Source: Lepeophtheirus salmonis
Taxonomy: Eukaryota > Arthropoda > Copepoda > Siphonostomatoida > Caligidae
Direction of reading: 5' to 3'
NCBI RefSeq assembly: GCF_016086655.4
Contig: NC_052136.2
Location: 18,724,001-18,788,000 of the forward strand
Length of the DNA: 64,000 nt
The first letter of the stretch is position 1. Each line of letters opens with the position of its first letter. The position numbers and the translations under genes are program-made. A model generated the notes under the pieces. That model searched no databases. It saw only the letters and a list, made by a program, of their open reading frames with translations, and was not told the origin of the DNA. Shown here in pieces: positions 53,508-63,695 of this stretch.

Positions 53508-54000
53508 ATACTACTTGAAGTGAGAATGAGCCGCACTTAGAGATAAAGCAGGCTATAATGCAGCCCACGGGCTACGGGTTGGATATCCTTGCTCTATCAT
53601 TACTCCTTCTCATCAATTTCATGAATCTGTTTCCTCTTCTCACAGTTCAGATCTACGTAAATAATAAACAATTTTGCTGGATCCCTAAAGTCCCTTATCC
53701 AATGATCACTTACTCCAGGTGTGTCCACAGGGTTATATTTTGGAAGGGAGTTGGTTGTTCGAATTTTGTATACAAAATTTCAGATCCTTCAAAAAAAAAA
53801 ATCCCCTTCACCATAATTTTTCCTTCCAAATTCATTGATGCAATGCCCCTGTACTCTCATATGCTTTAATTTCACCTCTGGATTGAAACCTGAAACCATA
53901 TGACATCACTAAATATCCATATTTAAAGTGGGAATGAAATATTTGGGGTGCATTTTAGAGCGAATAAATTTACTGAGAATGAAATTACTAGGTAATAAAA
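53508..54000 (+). repeat. Dispersed repeat A with nested MITE
   Basis: Collinear with 2.31-2.64 kb (TACTACTTGAAGTGAGAATG; GCAGCCCACGGGCTACGGGT; GTTGGATATCCTTG; ATGACATCACTAAATATCCA). Relative to the 2.3-kb copy it has about 150 extra bases at 53.71-53.87 kb. They begin CAGGTGTGTCCACAGGG and end near GATGCAATGCCCCTGT, which is the CAGGGGCGTC MITE signature, so the MITE inserted into the repeat. The 103-codon frame at 53558-53869 runs through this composite and is not a gene. Confidence 0.6.
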
Positions 54001-54458
54001 GAAAAGCAGTAAAGTTCCAATTCCAAAAGCCTTCCAAAAATTATCCTCAACTATTTTGCCTGTGTATCAAATATTGGTTTACAACACTATTTTTTTTTAA
54101 ATACATATATTTTAATGAAGGTGTCTAAACATTAAGGAAAAATAATACTGACCATTACCAATGTGTTTTCCCACTCTCTCCTGGGATGGAGCAACGCCGA
54201 GTAATCCTTTGCTAGTATCATATAAAATATCGGAGCAAATATCTAATACGATGCAGGTGTTAATTAAGATTAAGTTTTTGATAAGGTTTAAAATAGTCCG
54301 GATTTATTCAATCGACTGTGTAGTTGTACCACTTTTTTACTTAAAATGGGGTTTCTCATCAAGAGTAGTTCAACTTTTTTTATAAATAAAACACAAATGG
54401 TTAAAGATTTTGCCAAATTTAGTTTTTCAGTACAAATTATAAGTATATACATTTATGT
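54001..54458. other. No feature seen
   Basis: AT-rich. Short frames at 53928-54128 and 54161-54385 have no motif. Confidence 0.4.
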
Positions 54459-55215
54459 TTAAAATTCGATTTCTCTATTGTGAGCACCACGGACAAGTTT
54501 ACAGAAGTCCAATCGCTGAACCCAATTTATACTACTAATTCCAATAAATTGACAAATATTGCAACAATGTTGTGTTTGATATTTTCTCTGAGCTCTTTTA
54601 ACGTTGCTGGCTTATAGGCGTAGACCAATAACTTCACGTACTACCAAATAAGATCATATAAAGGCGTTAAATCGTACGATTGAGGCGGCCAATCAACTAA
54701 TATTTCTCGAAATAACACGCTCACCAAATTTGCTCTGCAATAAATTGATGGGAATGTTTACTGTGTTACAAGTAGCACCGTTTTGTTGAAACATACATTT
54801 GCATAGTCCATACCTTTCAATTGGAGCCATAAAAAATATGTTCCATTTACATTAATGGGGCAATTATTATTATCAACGAAAAAATATGGCCAATGATCTC
54901 TCCAGGATGATTTCCACACCAAAAATATTTTTTTTTGGGATGAAATTGCGTCTAGTGAAGTACTTGTGGATTGTTGCTTGGTCAATAACGCATATTTGGA
55001 TTATTAATAAAGCTATGAAGTGAAAAATGAGCTCAATCAATGAAAATGATTTTGCGGTTGAATGATTGAACAGTAGTTTTGATAATAAATTTGAATAATT
55101 TGCAATATCTGATCATGTGTATATTGCTGCATGATAAGATTGATAAAAATGAAGTATCTAAATGTCAATGGAAGAAAAGAAATATGGTGTCGGTTTTTCA
55201 CTAATGTTAAAAAAA
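54459..55215 (-). pseudogene. DD41D-type mariner/Tc1 transposase remnant
   Basis: Minus strand, across shifts: RKIIFIDAHFSLHSFINNPN followed by MRY (first catalytic block, family FSDEAHFSLDGFVNKQNMR), TQFHPKKYFWCG, DHWPYFFVDNNNCPINVNGT, then FQQ/NGATCNT (family FQQDGATCHTA; asparagine replaces the second aspartate), INLLQSKFGERVISRN and a broken VDWPPQSYDLTPL. The end is NWVQRLDFCKLVRGAHNREI followed by EF and a stop at 54459-54461. The family spacing between the second and third acidic residues is about 41. No large deletion was seen, so this remnant is nearly complete but point-mutated. Confidence 0.7.
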
Positions 55216-56240
55216 TTAAAGTGTCCCTAATGAAACCCCCTTTACAATGATTATTTCACGAGATATATCATTTTCTTTTTTTTTAAATATAACTTTTTAT
55301 AAAAAAATGTGTATTGAAAAGAAGGTTCCGTGATATAATAAAAATAACTTCCGCAATCAATGAGTATACAACAGAAGGATAGAACAATAAGTTCAATAAA
55401 TACCATTCTATAGCACCAGATCTACTGTACAACCTCATCGGTGGATTTAATACATAGAGATAATAGAGCAACAGTACATTTACCCCCTCAACAATGGCAT
55501 TACCCCTAATCATTTAAACCCCGAGCCATCTACCACTCAAACCCTTGACCTGCAATCCTTTTTTATTTTTGAAAAGTACAGTTAGTCAATGATAGAGGGC
55601 CAAAGTTATAAATGAATGTTATGGCTCTTTGGAGCATTTGTTTGGCAATTCAACTTTCAAGTTCGAATTGGAAAGTAATTATGACTTCTAAATATCATCA
55701 AAATTTAATACTAAAATAAAAACGTTTTTCAATTTGAAATCGATATCCTGATTGTTTCATCATAGGCATGAGCTTAAATAAATTTTCTGCTGAATCCCAT
55801 CACAAAAATTGAGTTTTAGTATTTAGTCATTTAATTCAATTTATTAGAAGATATTATCTGATAACTTCTTAAATACGATGAAATAGAGTCATGAATATTA
55901 AAAATAAATATTTAAGTAGTCTAATTATATATAATTTTTAGTATACTTATCATTTAAAAATTACAAAAGTCAAAATCATCCCAAATCTTCTCAAGTATTA
56001 TCAACGACATATTCGTAATGGAAGGTTTCAAAATGCTGACATTGATCCATATCATTCATATCTCATATTTGATGAGATATATCAAAACTTTATATTACGA
56101 TTATTAAAAGAATCAGATAATGTAAAGAGCCCCTAAGAAGTGTTGAGGACTAGGAAACTTCTTTTACTCTTCGTAGCAGGAGTTGGACCGAAGATTTACC
56201 AGATCTCAAACGAAACAATAAATAACTATAATTATAAAAT
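55216..56240. repeat. AT-rich spacer with an inverted copy of the 260-bp unit
   Basis: 55.48-55.56 kb on the complement reads GGTAGATGGCTCGGGGTTTA and GAGGGGGTAAATG, matching GGTAGATGGCTCAGTGAGTG and GGGGGTTACTTTT...GTAAATGACGGGGG at 56.41 kb. No gene is supported, and the frame at 55283-55513 (-) overlaps this piece. Confidence 0.4.
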
Positions 56241-56760
56241 TTAAATAAATAGCAGTGACAAGTGATGACTTCAAGAGAAGCCCGATACATCACTAATCAG
56301 TAAATTAAAGTAATTACGTTTAAAAGTTTTAAAAGATTGAATGTTTAGTTTTATGTTTGCTATTTATTGTAATATAGGTGAAATGCATGCTGGGAGAGGG
56401 GGGGCTGGTAGATGGCTCAGTGAGTGAAATGTTGGGGGTTACTTTTTTTGTGTAAATGACGGGGGTAGTTGTCCGGAGGGGTAAGAAGACTAGAACTAGT
56501 TTAAATAAATAGTGTTGACAAGTGAATGCGTTAATTGAAGTCCAATAAATAACTAATACCTACGTCATTAAGTTAAATTAATTATTAGGTTTATATGGTT
56601 GTTAAAAGATTGAATATTTGATCGCCTGGTTACTATTTATTGTTATAGGAGGTAGTTGGCTCAAGGAGTTAAATGTTAGAGTGTAAAAAGGGAGGGGTAT
56701 TTGCTTGGGTGTAGTCGTTCAGGGGGTAGGAGTCCAAGAACTAGATAAAACACAAATTGT
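56241..56760. repeat. Two diverged 260-bp tandem units
   Basis: Unit 1 starts TTAAATAAATAGCAGTGACA at 56241 and unit 2 starts TTAAATAAATAGTGTTGACA at 56501, exactly 260 bases later. Both continue through AAAAGATTGAAT.TTT, CTATTTATTGT.ATA, a G-rich stretch with TGGCTCA and GTTAAATG/GTGAAATG, and GTAGTTGTCCGG/GTAGTCGTTCAG. Divergence shows an old duplication. It is non-coding. Confidence 0.65.
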
Positions 56761-57228
56761 TGATGCTGAGGAATAGCAAGGGAAATTTTCTGACGTCGTA
56801 ACGGCAGACGAGGGATAAATTATATATAGTTTACCAAAACAATTGAACATATATTATATATTTCCCCCTATAATTAAGTTCCAACAATTTTATAGTAATA
56901 TAATAGCCGTTGCAAAAATACAGTTTTTATGACAAATAATGAGACCTTTCAATATATTAATGATAATGTCTTGGATTCATCACCTGAATTAAACCATATG
57001 TTCACACTAATAAAACATATTTCAAAATTTTATGTAGCCATAAAATGATATCATTTAGGAAAGCATGAAAGTGAGAGGATTCAAGGGACCAAGTTCAGGG
57101 CATACATTTAAAAATAAATAATTATGATTTTATAATAAATATCTGAAATGAGATTTTCGGAAAATTTTAGGACTCAAGTATTAATATTCTAATAAAAAAA
57201 ACTAAAATAATTCATTTGTACAATAATA
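56761..57228. other. No feature seen
   Basis: AT-rich spacer 3' of the SMYD-like remnant. Confidence 0.4.
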
Positions 57229-58618
57229 TTATTTATCATTAGTCATTTCATACATGAGACATACATCATTAAATGTATCAAACATGGAATGGCTCTTTGG
57301 GTATATAACATCCATTGCTGTCTTAGTTTCTAACAATAAGCTAGGTAACGATTTTAATTCATTCTTAGAAATAAGTACAACCATAAGATTTATCAAATAT
57401 TGAGGCATTAATATATCACAGGCGTAGACGTACTTCTTACAAGCCAAAAGAATTTTTTCATGCAAAATTTGTATTTGTATTATAGTAAGTTCTAATATAA
57501 AAATTCATACAGGATATCAAATCTAATAGCATCAATTTCGGGTCTCTACAAAATATAAAAGGAAAAACTGTTGTAATAACGTAGCATTTGATGGCAATAT
57601 ATGAAAACTACATAATGAAAGGGATGAAAATACTTCAACACTTCTTTAAATAACAGGCAAGCTTTCGCATTGACTTCTTCCAAAATCCAAATTTATTTTA
57701 TTTGATAATATTTAAACAAATCAACCTCATAGGATAAAATTAAATACTTTTAAATATTTTAAGTTCTATCATAATTTTACCTTGTTACAGCTCGTGCATT
57801 TAATTCCATCCACTAAATTTTGCCATTCGGGACAGCATGGACTATTTAATTTCAACTTTTCAAGATTCAATGGATCTTCAGTACATTTTCCGCAGTTACA
57901 ATCAAAAAATATTTATTTTTTAGCAACATTTGCCTCTTAAACCGTGGCTTAGTGGTATCTATATAACCTACTCTTCCATCCTCGAAATTAGGAATCTCAA
58001 ACAGAGCTTTAACAACTAATGTACGACCAATAAACATATAGAGTGCATTTGTTCTACATGAGTGATCTATGGAAGAAAAATGATAAAAATGTTCTGAAGT
58101 TTAACAACTTTCCATTTAGTATAGAAGCGGAATTTATTGATATTTTTGTAAATATATCAGGTACTTCAGATTCATTCGTTTCCAATACTCCACCAAGCTT
58201 ATTTCTAATCATTGTTAAACACACAAAAAACATTTTGTTAAGCTCTGGATCCATCAGAACATTTTCCTTGTGAGACATTAGGTGAACAAATCTTCTTGAA
58301 CACCCTTTGGGCAAAGAAACTAAATTTTTCGAAATTTAGTGAAATTATATTTTTTGCACTTAAGTAAATATTTGTTAAAATTTTCAGTTTTCTTAAAGCA
58401 AAGTTATTTGAGGCTGTTTTGAATCTAACATTTTCAAGAAATTTACATTCGTGTTTATGAGTTTCCATCCAAGAAGATTTTTGACATTGTCTTCCATAAT
58501 AATATATTACACAACATCTCGAAATTTTTGCTTGTACACTTGAAAATGTTCGATGTTCCTCTTTAAAGGCAAATGAGAAGGGATAAAAATTCAAGATTTC
58601 GTCCCCTTTTTATACACC
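57229..58618 (-). pseudogene. SMYD-like SET/MYND methyltransferase pseudogene
   Basis: Minus strand, in domain order. N-SET start: GDEILNFYPFSFAFKEEHRT at about 58.6 kb. MYND finger remnant: YYYGRQCQKSSWMETHKHEC, with first CxxC ligands and one later cysteine lost. SET: PDIFTKISINSASILNGKLL, then DHSCRTNALYMFIGR (58.06 kb; family NHSCxPN). Post-SET: FDCNCGKC (57.89 kb) and CTSCNK. C-terminal helical repeats: LHEKILLACKKYVYACDILM and AMDVIYPKSHSMFD (57.46-57.23 kb). Such enzymes methylate lysines on histones and other proteins. At least four frame disruptions are seen (near 58.60, 58.32, 58.06, 57.91 and 57.50 kb). CAAG|GTAAAA at 57.78 kb looks like a retained splice donor, which argues for decay of a genomic, not a processed, copy. 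The first exon was not found. Confidence 0.75.
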
Positions 58619-59319
58619 ATGATCCTAAGTCCTTCGATCTTCTTTTTATTGGATCAAATAATATTAATGTTCTATACTATTCTATAAAGAGCTATTAATT
58701 ATTACAAATAATTAAATTATTATTTAGTAGGCTTGCTGCTTTGTGGATATTCTCTATTTCTTGAATAATTGTAACCAAAGATGTGAAAAAGCAATTATAA
58801 AAGAGGAAGGGTTTTTGCAGTTGTTACTAGTTATGTTAAAAACGTTGTAGAGGACGTGCTAAACTAACTCAGATTAAGAAGAATAAATTTTTATGTAATG
58901 AAAATAATAAATAATATTTATTTTAGTCACGGATATTCGTTTATATTTTCGAAGTGGTACTTTCAATCCATTTTTAGACTTAATGATAATAAGCTATAAC
59001 TATCATCCATCACCTGATAAAATTTCACGAAGCTAGCACTAACCAAATTTGAGAAATGTTAATATATTTGTTATTTTTTTTACTATCATAGCAATAGTAA
59101 TTTTTATAGGTCCAATTAATTATAATATTTGGGAGATTACTTTTTCTTTGTAAATATATTATGTAGTTTAATGTATGTGCTTCAAATTATGTTAATTAAT
59201 TATTATTAGTATACAAAGGAAGGCATTGATCATTTAGTCCCTCAACAGATTTGTCAACCAATGAAAAGGACAAATTTGAAACAATTTACATAATTGAAAA
59301 ACATTAAATCCCTTCACAA
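58619..59319. other. Spacer between two opposed pseudogenes
   Basis: About 700 AT-rich bases separate the divergent SMYD-like (-) and SHPRH-like (+) remnants. The missing 5' exons of both would have to lie here or be gone. None is recognised. Confidence 0.4.
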
Positions 59320-60006
59320 AAGCTGAAGCTTGTCTCTGAGAAAACAATCACTATAAATGAGTTTAGAACAAAACATGGACAATTATTGTATTTGGAAAAT
59401 CTTAAAAAGACTTATTTTAAAGAAAATGGTTAGAAATCCCAGATCCTTGTCAAATTTGTCTAAAATAATTAGGATGACAATGGAGTGTTTTGCAATGTAG
59501 GCATAGTTATTGTGTGGAATATATTCGAACATTGATTGATGAATATTCCTCTGTAAATCGTCGATCCCTGCAGTGCCTCATGTGTAGAAGTATGAATTTT
59601 CATGCGAAAATATCATATGTCAATACAGTAAAGGAGGAATCCTCCGAATTTAATGATATCGATGAAAAAGCTTTTGGATATATTAGGGGTAGCTTATCCA
59701 CAAAGATCGAATCCATTGTTAATACCCTTTTTGTCACTCAAAAGAATGATTTGGATACCAAGACTCATTTTTCGTCCTGCCCAGGAGCTACAAGCAATTG
59801 GCCGTGGTCATCGTATTGGACAAACTAAAACAACCGTTGTTCATCGCTTCCTCATACGCAGTACTGTTGAGGAACGGATGCATACAATATTAAGTTCCTA
59901 TCAACGGAATGAAGCTAAGCAGGGAAGCCATTCTACAGAGGAAAATTTGATTACCATAAAGGATCTTAAAAATATTTTTAATGATGATTGTGAGGATGTA
60001 AACTAA
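59320..60006 (+). pseudogene. SHPRH-like RING/SNF2 helicase C-terminal pseudogene
   Basis: Plus strand. NEFRTKHGQLLYLENLKKTY leads to a RING finger, PDPCQICLK..LG.QWSVLQC followed by RHSYCVEYI and LQCLMC. It has two in-frame stops (TAA, TGA), and tyrosine replaces one zinc cysteine (VEY for VEC). Then comes GYIRGSLSTKIESIVNTL, a jump, and AQELQAIGRGHRIGQTKTTV followed by VHRFLIRSTVEERM, which is SNF2 helicase motif VI and the SHPRH tail (PAHExQAIGRVHRIGQTKPT), ending in a stop at 60006. The ~100 residues with helicase motifs IV-V are deleted between SIVNTL and RPAQEL. SHPRH is a PCNA-polyubiquitinating E3 in DNA damage tolerance. This copy cannot encode it. There are no introns within the segment and no poly-A tail. 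Confidence 0.8.
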
Positions 60007-60726
60007 TCAATTAGTTATTATTAATTGAGTACAATTTTTTTATCAGTATTATTTATAAAATTAAAATTAAATCATTTTTATTTTTAAGGTATTATTTGAT
60101 TTCCAAGAATAAATCAAATGAATTATAAATAATTCTATTGACGAATAATCGGTTATATTTTCGAAGTTGTAATTTTGTGTAAATATTTATGCTGTTTTTT
60201 AATTTTAAATATATTTCATAATAAGGAGTTAAATCCTCTTTGCTGATGAAATTGGATTCATGTTTACTAAGTCTATTTCTCTATTTTAGGAATAGGAGGT
60301 CCTAAATAAGGAGTAATGTATGTATGATCCTGAGATTGTGGAGATCTCTTTTAACCTGAAATTTGAAATAAAAAAAGTTGCTTGAGATTTCCTTAATTAT
60401 TAAATTTTCTTAGCATCAGTATTGTTCTCCCGAATGAAAATTGGTTGTTGGAGTTTTTGGTGAGCCTTGGAACTTTAGGTTTTAGATGTTTAAACAATGT
60501 TGGAATGGCTTGAGAGTTGGAATTCCTTATTTCTTCAAAATGTTTAGAGCTTAATCGAGAATTATACTATGGTTTCCAAAGATTTCATTTCATTTTTAGG
60601 ACCCATTGCCTTCCGAGGAATTTGTCCCTTGGAAATGAAAAAAAGTGTCATCCCCTAGCTCAAGAACGATTCCTGTAATCCACGGCGCAAAACAAGAGGG
60701 CATATTTAAGGTATTTCAACAAAATA
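60007..60726. other. No gene seen
   Basis: AT-rich. CTAGCTCAAGAACGATTCCT and AATCCACGGCGCAAAAC near 60.65 kb are slightly GC-richer but unidentified. Confidence 0.4.
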
Positions 60727-61999
60727 CAGGGTGTCCACGATAAATTGGAACTACTTTAAACTTCATCCAGATCCATAATGCGGATATTCGGGGTTAAACC
60801 ATACTAATATAAAAGGTTGCGTGAACAATACACTATAACTTTCACCACAATTGTTTTGACAACAAACAATAGACATCATGGAACAAGCAAGGAGAGACGC
60901 CATCCTCGAATTGGCTCGCGCGGGACACAAGTCCTCTGCTATCTACAAGCTTCTTAACTACCCCAAGACCACGGTGTACCGGATCTTCAATGCCTGGAAG
61001 GTTGAGGGGAAGGTCTGCCGCAAGGCCCACAGCAGGAGAAATGACCGAATTCGCACTCCCCGCTTCCTTGAAGGCCTCCGGAAGTCCATCAAGGCTTCGC
61101 CAGGGACTTCCTTGTCCAGGTTAGCCAAGAACCGTGGAGTGAGCAAGCAGCTGGTCTCCAAGGCTGTGAATGAGGACCTCGGGTACAGGTAATACCGAAT
61201 TGCCAAAAAACTCATCCTCACGGCATCCATGAAGGCCGCCAGGCTCACCAACGGTAAGCGTCTCCTCAATGACCTGAAGAGCCATGGAGGAAAAATCATC
61301 TTCTTATTCGACGAGAAGAACTGAAGTGTCGGCAGAAGCTACAACGTCCAGAATGATAGGTGGCTTGCCAAGGAGAGAGAAGAGGTCCCTGCGATCTTCA
61401 CCACAAAGTTCCCGGCCTCCGTGATACCCTGGGTGTCATTTGCAGCACTGGTGAGGTGATGCCTCCTTTCTTCTTCAATCCCAAGGAAAGGGTTAACGCG
61501 ATAAGGTACACCGAAGTCATGGGGAGTTCGTCATTCCCAGGATGAAGGATACGGCCGCTGGGAGGGAGTTAATATTCCAACAAGACTCAGCGCCTGCACA
61601 CATCGCCATGTGGACCACTAACCTCTTCAACTCCCACGACATCACTTTCTGGGATCGCAACACCTGGCCTTCCAACTCACCCGACCTCAATCCGTGTAAT
61701 TACAACTGTTAGGGAAGTTGGAGAGGGAGGTGTGCAAGGTCAGCCACAAGAGCATCGCGGCCCTGAAGGGCTCCATTACGAGGGATTGGAATGCTGTCGA
61801 TTCCGCGGAAGTCATCAGGGCATGCAAATCCTTTAGGGGCAGGATGGAGAAGATGGTGGCTGTTGAGGGAGGACATGTTGAATAAATTTATTGTTTAATA
61901 TCATTTCTAACTTTTTCATATTAACAAATACACTTCAAATTCCATTTTTATCAAGCAGGTTGAATTTTAAGATAGTTCCAATTTATCGTGGACACCCTG
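60727..61999 (+). mobile_element. Complete maT-like DD37D transposon (1273 bp)
   Basis: Flanked by TA (60725-60726 and 62000-62001). TIRs are CAGGGTGTCCACGATAAATT at the left and the same on the complement at the right (CAGGGTGTCCACGATAAATT). They stay identical for about 25 bases (to GGAACTA). It has full length, perfect inner TIR bases and mild coding decay. This is the best preserved transposon in the window and the reference for the truncated copy at 20.3 kb. Confidence 0.9.
60878..61885 (+). pseudogene. maT-like DD37D transposase with a few inactivating changes
   Basis: ATG at 60878: MEQARRDAILELARAGHKSS, AIYKLLNYPKTTVYRIFNAW (first HTH), RNDRIRTPRFLEGL linker, LSRLAKNRGVSKQLVSKAVN (second HTH), then a stop at 61190 where the 20-kb copy has serine. 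Next, IAKKLILTASMKAARLTNGK, DEKN.SVGRSYNVQNDRWLA (first aspartate present, tryptophan TGG changed to TGA), TKFPASV, then frame-shifted VICSTGEVMPPFFFNPKERV, QQDSAPAHIAMW (second aspartate), NSPDLNPCNYNC (third aspartate replaced by asparagine), and the C-terminus IRACKSFRGRMEKMVAVEGG followed by HVE. Two stops, frame shifts and loss of D3 make it inactive. The long minus-strand frame at 60958-61299 is a shadow. Confidence 0.85.
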
Positions 62000-62001
62000 T
62001 A

Positions 62002-63329
62002 TAGATCGCTTTTGTAGAGTTCTTCACCTAAAATATAGTATTAAATTTTGAATGTTTTTGGCCGTGACTCAAACACATGAGGAAGTCACCCATCGTCAAA
62101 GCAGATAGCCCGGTGACGTAACTCTACTTAAAGGGCTCTGCTTTATCTGGGAGTGTGCTCCCTACATGAATTTATTTTTTTATTTACGAAAACTGTCATC
62201 AATATATTTTTTATTCTCAATAAGCCATCACGAGATCAATGGAGTCCAAAAGTAAATCAGTGCTGTCAAAGATTTAGGAAGAACTTATGGGAAAGGATAT
62301 CTTGCCTTAGACGAGACTACAAGTAGATCAGAACATTACTTATTTCCCAGTAGACCCGGAGCCTGAGGACTCGGACTTGACCAAAACACTGAAAAGGTGA
62401 ACTCAAATACAGCTCTGAATATTGGATCATATGGATCTTTACTATTTTATTTAATTATTTTTACTATTTAGAATGAGTAATTAATAATTATTTATGGAAT
62501 ATGAAGATGATTTATAGTGAAGATACAAAATAATTAATGAGAATTGTGAGTATAGGTAGATACGAATATCTTATTATAAATATATCCCAATATTGGGCTT
62601 CTTATATTGATTGTACTATGTAGGTTTTATTGATGGTTACCTAGACAAAAATGTGTAGCGGCCTCATTCATCATTACAAATTGAAGTTATGCGTACAAAT
62701 TTATTTATAAGAAAGGTTTCATCCATAATATTGAGACTGAATTGAAGTAATCTATTGTTTTCAATCACCAAAATTAAGAAATAAAGTTTTTACTTCAGAG
62801 ATATGAGCTTTGGTATTTTTTGAAGTAATTAGGACAGAGCGTTGTTATTAGGCTTAGACCATGAGCGAGAAAAGTCATTGGCAAATGTTAACTATAAAGT
62901 TCTGTCCATTTTTTAGCTTTATTTTGTCATTAAAATTAACATATTTAGGCTTATCCGATTTAGATCAAATATGTGCTGTTTTATTTGATAACTTTTGTCC
63001 ATTTGAAGGTAATTTCTTTTTCAAAAACTCGAGGATCCCCATTATTTTATTGATATTTTCGATGATTGGCCTGCCTGCCAGAGCGATCCTTTTGAATTCG
63101 ATACTGTATTGCGTCTATAAACAACCCAACTTTTTTTTTGGGGGGGCCACCTGCTCCACCTTTCACCTCGTTTGTAGTGATACTGATGAATGTTTCGAAT
63201 TAAGCCTTTTTTGATGCAATGCATTAAACGGGAGATATAGCTCACTATAGACATCTAGCGAAAAATACTCAGAACTTTTTACTTTACGTAATATAATACG
63301 CTACACCATTGATCATGAAAACTTTTAGT
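62002..63329. other. No gene seen
   Basis: A plus-strand frame at 62861-63214 (117 codons) and its minus-strand partner at 63042-63254 show no recognisable domain. The plus frame is rich in F, L, S and I and ends in a GGGGGG-containing tract. I leave both out as genes. Confidence 0.35.
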
Positions 63330-63695
63330 TTCTCACCCCAGAAATCGGTGCCTAAAACGTTGTTGAGACTTTTCACTTCAATACATAACCTTTTTCTATC
63401 ATCAGTCTTCTTAACATCTTCAAAATTTATTAAATAAGGGCAGCCTATCAGCATTGCGGTCATGGGTCGTAGTTTCGTCTAATACAAGAAGATAATCATT
63501 TCCCATATGTTTTTTCTTCATCTTTGACGACAATACCTAATTCTTGGGCTCCTTTGACTTTGTAACGACGTAGTGAGAAGAAATGGCTTGGCCAGAATAA
63601 AGCTCCATTAATTTTATAAAATTTAGATGACTATCAGTATGGAGTGGGACGTTGCAGGAGACATAGATCTTGTTCATATCCGATATAAAATTTAT
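63330..63695 (-). pseudogene. hAT-like transposase fragment
   Basis: Minus strand: KIYVSCNVPLHTDSHLNFIK followed by LMELYSGQAI, then after a stop KMKKKHMGNDYLLVLDETTT followed by HDRNADRLPLF. In a group of hAT-like proteins the pattern is (S)xNIPLxKxxxPxFRxFLxxYxxxxIPS...YxxxxxKIR...NKIWxSIDETTDxxGR, where DET holds a catalytic aspartate. The similarity is in spacing and in the IPL..L.F..L, LDETT and following R/A positions. It is broken by stops and frame changes. No TIR was seen before the window ends. Confidence 0.45.

Noticed and set aside
53558..53869. 103-codon plus-strand frame
   Set aside because: Runs across a dispersed repeat, a hAT-like end and a nested MITE, so it is not a conserved coding unit.
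56400..56430. TGGCTCAGTGAG resembling a tRNA A box
   Set aside because: Not conserved in the second 260-bp unit, no B box follows, and no tRNA fold could be drawn.
60958..61299. 113-codon minus-strand frame
   Set aside because: Antisense shadow of the maT-like transposase HTH region at 60.88-61.19 kb.
62861..63214. 117-codon plus-strand frame as a membrane protein gene
   Set aside because: Hydrophobic content is expected from AT-rich codons, no start context or domain is convincing, and it ends in a G-run tract.
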